Shown in pieces: positions 13,858-18,260 of a DNA stretch of 18,260 bases. Below the pieces are notes generated by a model, which worked only from the letters and a program-made list of their open reading frames with translations, did not search any database and was not told where the DNA came from. The DNA comes from DASVXQ01 sp040414855 (GTDB lineage Bacteria; Actinomycetota; CALGFH01). The first letter of the stretch is position 1. Every line of letters starts with the position of its first letter. Position numbers and translations under genes: made by a program. Where the stretch lies: positions 1 to 18,260 of the forward strand of contig JBEDUQ010000042.1 in NCBI GenBank assembly GCA_040414855.1. Reading direction: 5' to 3'.

Positions 13858-14349
13858 GGGTCGGCGTTGGGGGTGCGCCCGCATCGTACAGGGCAGCATC
13901 GCCCGCTCGCCCGCGATGGCCTGCGCCGGCCAGGTTCGCAAGCCGCCAGTGGGGGGTGTGGATAACGGTGAGCAGGGTTGCACAGAACCGGTCACGATCG
14001 TCCGAACGATCCGATCCATGACCGACGGCGACGATCGCCGGAGGCGGGACTCGGGGACTCGGAGGACAGCATGCTTCGCCGGACGTCACATCTGCGGGTT
14101 CCGCCTGGGGGAGGCTCCTCGACGCGAGGCGCGGTGAGGGCGGTGGAACGATGCGTGCGGCGCTGGGCCGTCCTTGGCCGGGTCGTGCCCAGGACCGTCG
14201 AGGGGTGTCCGGCCCTCGGGCACGTGGCGCGTTTCCTGATCCGAAGACCAAGCGAGGACCCCTCGTGGGGCCCCCTCGCCAACGTCCAACTGCATGTGAA
14301 GCGTTCGGCCGGCGTCCTCAGCGACTCCGTGCCGCCTGGTGCTGCGTGT
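13858..14349. other. Gene-poor stretch of about 490 bases
   Basis: No reading frame here has a good ribosome site and a recognisable product; the frames present read as arginine-rich noise. It contains an 8-bp inverted repeat (13995-14002 with 14030-14037), a nested hairpin (GTGCCC at 14185-14190 with 14218-14223, enclosing CGAGGG/CCCTCG) and a terminator-like hairpin at 14252-14279. No tRNA was found. Confidence 0.5.
14252..14279 (-). terminator. Terminator-like hairpin after the zinc-ribbon gene
   Basis: GCGAGG (14252-14257) pairs with CCTCGC (14274-14279), enclosing CCCC-TCGT-GGGG (14259-14270). It lies 70 bases past the stop of the minus-strand gene, and on that strand is followed by the fairly T-rich TTGGTCTTCGG. 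Confidence 0.4.
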
Positions 14350-14589
14350 CTAGTTCTTGAACGCGTCCGGAGCGTAGTTCCAAGGCTGGCCACGGTCGAT
14401 CTGGAAACGGCCGCCAACCTCCGGATCGCGGTCGATGCCGACGATCTGGTGGCACTTCGGGCACTCCCAGCGCTCGAAGCCGTAGGCAGAGCTCTGGAGC
14501 GTCATGCGCGAGCCGCACTTGTCGCACACCTCGCGCTGCAGGGTGGGGGTGCTGGTGCTACTTGTGTCGCTCGGGAAGTCGGTGCCCAT
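14350..14589 (-). CDS. Small zinc-ribbon protein
   Basis: A 79-residue protein with a four-cysteine zinc ribbon: C22-x2-C25 in REVCDKCGSRM and C43-x2-C46 in RWECPKCHQIVG. A Ser/Thr-rich N-terminus precedes it and a tail ending in PWNYAPDAFKN follows. ATG 14589 has AAGGAG 8 bases upstream, an excellent context; the longer frame to 14667 is rejected for that reason. The ribbon resembles those of transcription or ribosome-associated small proteins, but no function can be given. It is divergent from hutH, with 287 bases between the two starts. Confidence 0.8.
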   Translation of the reverse strand: MGTDFPSDTSSTSTPTLQREVCDKCGSRMTLQSSAYGFERWECPKCHQIVGIDRDPEVGGRFQIDRGQPWNYAPDAFKN

Positions 14590-14715
14590 GTCGTCGTCTC
14601 CTTGCCTCTCCCGGTTTCCGCCGGGCCGCACCACCAGCATGGCCCAACTCTCGCGATCTTGCATCAATCTCTTGCCAAGTTCCGCATGCCGATCTCGTAT
14701 CCGCTGGTCCTTGGG

Positions 14716-14744
14716 TTGACATTGACCGATTCACTACGTAGTTC
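14716..14744 (+). promoter_or_regulatory. Predicted promoter upstream of hutH with palindromic -10 region
   Basis: TTGACA (14716-14721) is a perfect -35, and TAGTTC (14739-14744) is a -10 candidate at 17-bp spacing. The perfect palindrome ACTACGTAGT (14733-14742) overlaps the -10 and could be an operator. The leader to hutH would be about 125 bases. A second candidate start is TAGGAT at 14865-14870, 6 bases before the hutH ATG, which could be a leaderless -10 or a weak ribosome site. Confidence 0.5.
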
Positions 14745-14876
14745 TGCGTGGCTGCGGTGGCTTCCGTCGTTGCCGCCCTGCTCTTTTAGACTGTCCCGCG
14801 AGTGGGCCCGCCAAGCATTCGGAGCCAGCCGAGTTCCGGCATGGTCGTGGGAGATGGCCGTAGCTAGGATGCATCC

Positions 14877-16439
14877 ATGGCTGGGCTGAGCAAGGACGCT
14901 GGGCGCGGGCGGGTCGTGCTGGACGGTGGTCCGCTGAGCATCGACGAGGTGATCCGCGTCGCCCGTGGCCGGGCCCCGGTCGAGCTCGGCGACGAGGGAC
15001 GCAAGCGCATGGCCGGCGCGCGGGGCGTGGTCGAGCGGGCCGTCGCCGACGGTCGGCGCGCCTACGGAGTGTCTACCGGGTTCGGCCTGCTCGCCAACAC
15101 GCCGATCGCCCCTTCCGACCTGCGCGAGCTGCAACGACGGATCGTGCTGTCCCACGCCACCGGCAGCGGCGACCCGCTCCCCGCCGAGGTCGTCCGGGCG
15201 ATGCAGCTGCTCCGGGCGAGGACCCTGGTCCAGGGATATTCCGGAGTCCGGCCGGACGTGGTCGAATCGTTACTCGCCCTGCTCGACGCCGGCGTCACCC
15301 CGGTCATCCCGGAGCACGGCTCGGTCGGCGCCTCTGGCGACCTGGCCCAGCTCGCGCATCTCGCCCTCCCGCTGCTCGGCGAGGGAGAGGTCGAGGTCGA
15401 CGGCGAGCGGATGCCGGCGGTCGAGGGGCTCGCGCGCACCGGGCTGGAACCGCTCGAGCTCTCATACAAAGAGGGGCTCTCGCTGGTCAACGGCACCGAG
15501 GGGATGCTCGCGCTCGCCTGCCTGGCGCTGAGCGACGCCGAGGCCCTGGCCACCGCGGCCGACGTCGCCTGCGCCATGTCGATCGAGGGGCTGCTCGGCA
15601 CCGACCGGCCCTTCCAGCGGCGGCTCCACGAGCTGCGCCCCCACCCTGGCCAGCTCGCCAGTGCCGACAACCTGCGTGAGCTGCTCGCGGACTCCCCAAT
15701 CCTGGCGAGCCACCGCCACTCCGACCACGCCATCCAGGACGCCTACTCGCTGCGCTGCGCGCCCCAGGTGCACGGGGCCTGCCGCGACGTGATCTCCTTC
15801 GCGCGCCAGGTGGTCGAACGCGAGCTCGGCTCGGTGACCGACAACCCGGTCGTGTTCGCGGACTCCGGGGACGTCGTCAGCGTCGGCAATTTCCACGGCG
15901 AGCCGCTGGCGTTCGTGCTCGATTTCCTGGCGATCGCGCTCACCGAGCTCGCCAACATCTCCGAGCGCCGCGTCGACCGGCTGCTCGACCCGGCGCTGAA
16001 CCACGACCTGCCGCCGTTCCTGGCCACCGACCCGGGCCTCAACTCCGGGCTGATGCTGACGCAGTACACGGCCGCGGCCCTGGTGAGCGACTGCAAGGTC
16101 CTGGCCCATCCGGCCTCTGTGGACTCGATCCCCACCTCGGGCAACCAGGAGGACCACGTCTCCATGGGCTGGACGGCCGGGCTGAAGCTTCGCAAGGTGC
16201 TCGTCAACGTGGCCAGGACGGTCGCGATCGAGGCGCTGTGCGCCGCACAGGCGATCGACCTGCGCGCGCCGCTGCTGCCTGGGCCGGCCGTCGCCGCGGT
16301 CATGGAACGGCTCCGGCGCGACGTGGCGCGCCTGGACGAGGACCGCTACCTGGCGCCCGACATGGCCGCGGTGGAGCGCCTGGTCGTGGATGGCGAGCTG
16401 GTGGCCGCGGCGAGGAGGGTGGTCCCGACGCTCGCGTAG
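14877..16439 (+). CDS. hutH: Histidine ammonia-lyase
   Basis: A 520-residue histidine ammonia-lyase that converts L-histidine to trans-urocanate and ammonia, the first step of histidine breakdown. The self-forming MIO cofactor triad is A152-S153-G154 in HGSVGASGDLAQLAHLALPL, the most telling signature. The active-site Y63 in YGVSTGFG, N205 in LVNGTEGM, the SHATG stretch near 92 and the TSGNQEDHVSMG block support HAL over phenylalanine or tyrosine lyases. The start is ATG 14877; no strong ribosome site is present, only TAGGA at 14865, so a leaderless start is possible. hutU follows on the same strand after a 130-base spacer. Confidence 0.96.
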   Translation: MAGLSKDAGRGRVVLDGGPLSIDEVIRVARGRAPVELGDEGRKRMAGARGVVERAVADGRRAYGVSTGFGLLANTPIAPSDLRELQRRIVLSHATGSGDPLPAEVVRAMQLLRARTLVQGYSGVRPDVVESLLALLDAGVTPVIPEHGSVGASGDLAQLAHLALPLLGEGEVEVDGERMPAVEGLARTGLEPLELSYKEGLSLVNGTEGMLALACLALSDAEALATAADVACAMSIEGLLGTDRPFQRRLHELRPHPGQLASADNLRELLADSPILASHRHSDHAIQDAYSLRCAPQVHGACRDVISFARQVVERELGSVTDNPVVFADSGDVVSVGNFHGEPLAFVLDFLAIALTELANISERRVDRLLDPALNHDLPPFLATDPGLNSGLMLTQYTAAALVSDCKVLAHPASVDSIPTSGNQEDHVSMGWTAGLKLRKVLVNVARTVAIEALCAAQAIDLRAPLLPGPAVAAVMERLRRDVARLDEDRYLAPDMAAVERLVVDGELVAAARRVVPTLA

Positions 16440-16464
16440 TCGTGCGGGCGGCGGCCGTCGTCCC

Positions 16465-16552
16465 GCCGATGGACCAGCGGCCGGCCGTCGCTGCGCCGGT
16501 GGACCAGCGGCGGGCGGCCGTCGCCGCGCCGATGGACCAGCGGCGGGCGGCT
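16465..16552. repeat. Tandem repeat of 30 and 33 bp between hutH and hutU
   Basis: Three copies begin with GCCGATGGACCAGCGG or GCCGGTGGACCAGCGG, at 16465, 16495 and 16528. The steps are 30 and 33 bases, both multiples of three. The frame that reads through them (MDQRRAAVAAP-like) is not that of hutH or hutU, so the array is taken as noncoding. Confidence 0.8.
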
Positions 16553-16569
16553 GGAGAGGAGGAAGCGAG

Positions 16570-18260
<1,691 letters not shown>

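Noticed and set aside
13838..13858. GATTCGAGTCCCT resembling a tRNA T-arm
   Set aside because: The flanking bases do not pair as a T stem and no acceptor or anticodon arm is present; it is the start region of the phosphatase gene.

Overview
The window is very GC-rich, densely coding DNA from an actinobacterium (Actinomycetota). The best markers are a WhiB7-type regulator, a UvrD2-type helicase with an HRDC domain, a SUF operon with SufU and SufT, a MoeZ-type adenylyltransferase-rhodanese, and a radical SAM protein of the Rv2578c type. The order moeZ - whiB7 - uvrD2 recalls the arrangement around whiB7 in mycobacteria. The genus cannot be named from the sequence alone.

Layout. Positions 1-5118 are one plus-strand operon: sufD (3' part), a Rieske protein, sufC, sufS, sufU, sufT and moeZ. 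It makes and delivers Fe-S clusters, and moeZ adds sulfur-carrier activation. A GNRA-capped hairpin closes it near 5200. Positions 5248-6169 are a self-contained regulatory unit: a promoter with an AT-rich block beside its -35, a leader of about 470 nt with a candidate upstream ORF, a decoy of the terminator arm and an intrinsic terminator, then whiB7 with Fe-S cysteines and AT-hook, then a second terminator. This fits antibiotic-responsive transcription attenuation and is the most interesting system in the window.

Positions 6184-7092 hold a degenerate 20-bp repeat and an unrecognised gene. Positions 7137-9238 (minus strand) hold the radical SAM gene, a small cysteine-containing protein and a VOC-family protein. 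The radical SAM gene appears leaderless, with a LexA-type box between its -35 and -10. Positions 9467-12927 hold a PaaK-like CoA ligase and uvrD2. Positions 12991-13095 are a G-rich tandem repeat, followed by a minus-strand histidine phosphatase, a gene-poor stretch and a zinc-ribbon gene.

Positions 14716-18260 carry histidine degradation genes: hutH, a short tandem repeat, then hutU, which is still open at the window edge.

Two stress links stand out: ribosome stress sensed by the whiB7 leader, and DNA damage through the LexA-type box and the UvrD2 helicase. All functions are inferred from motifs read by eye; no database search was run.
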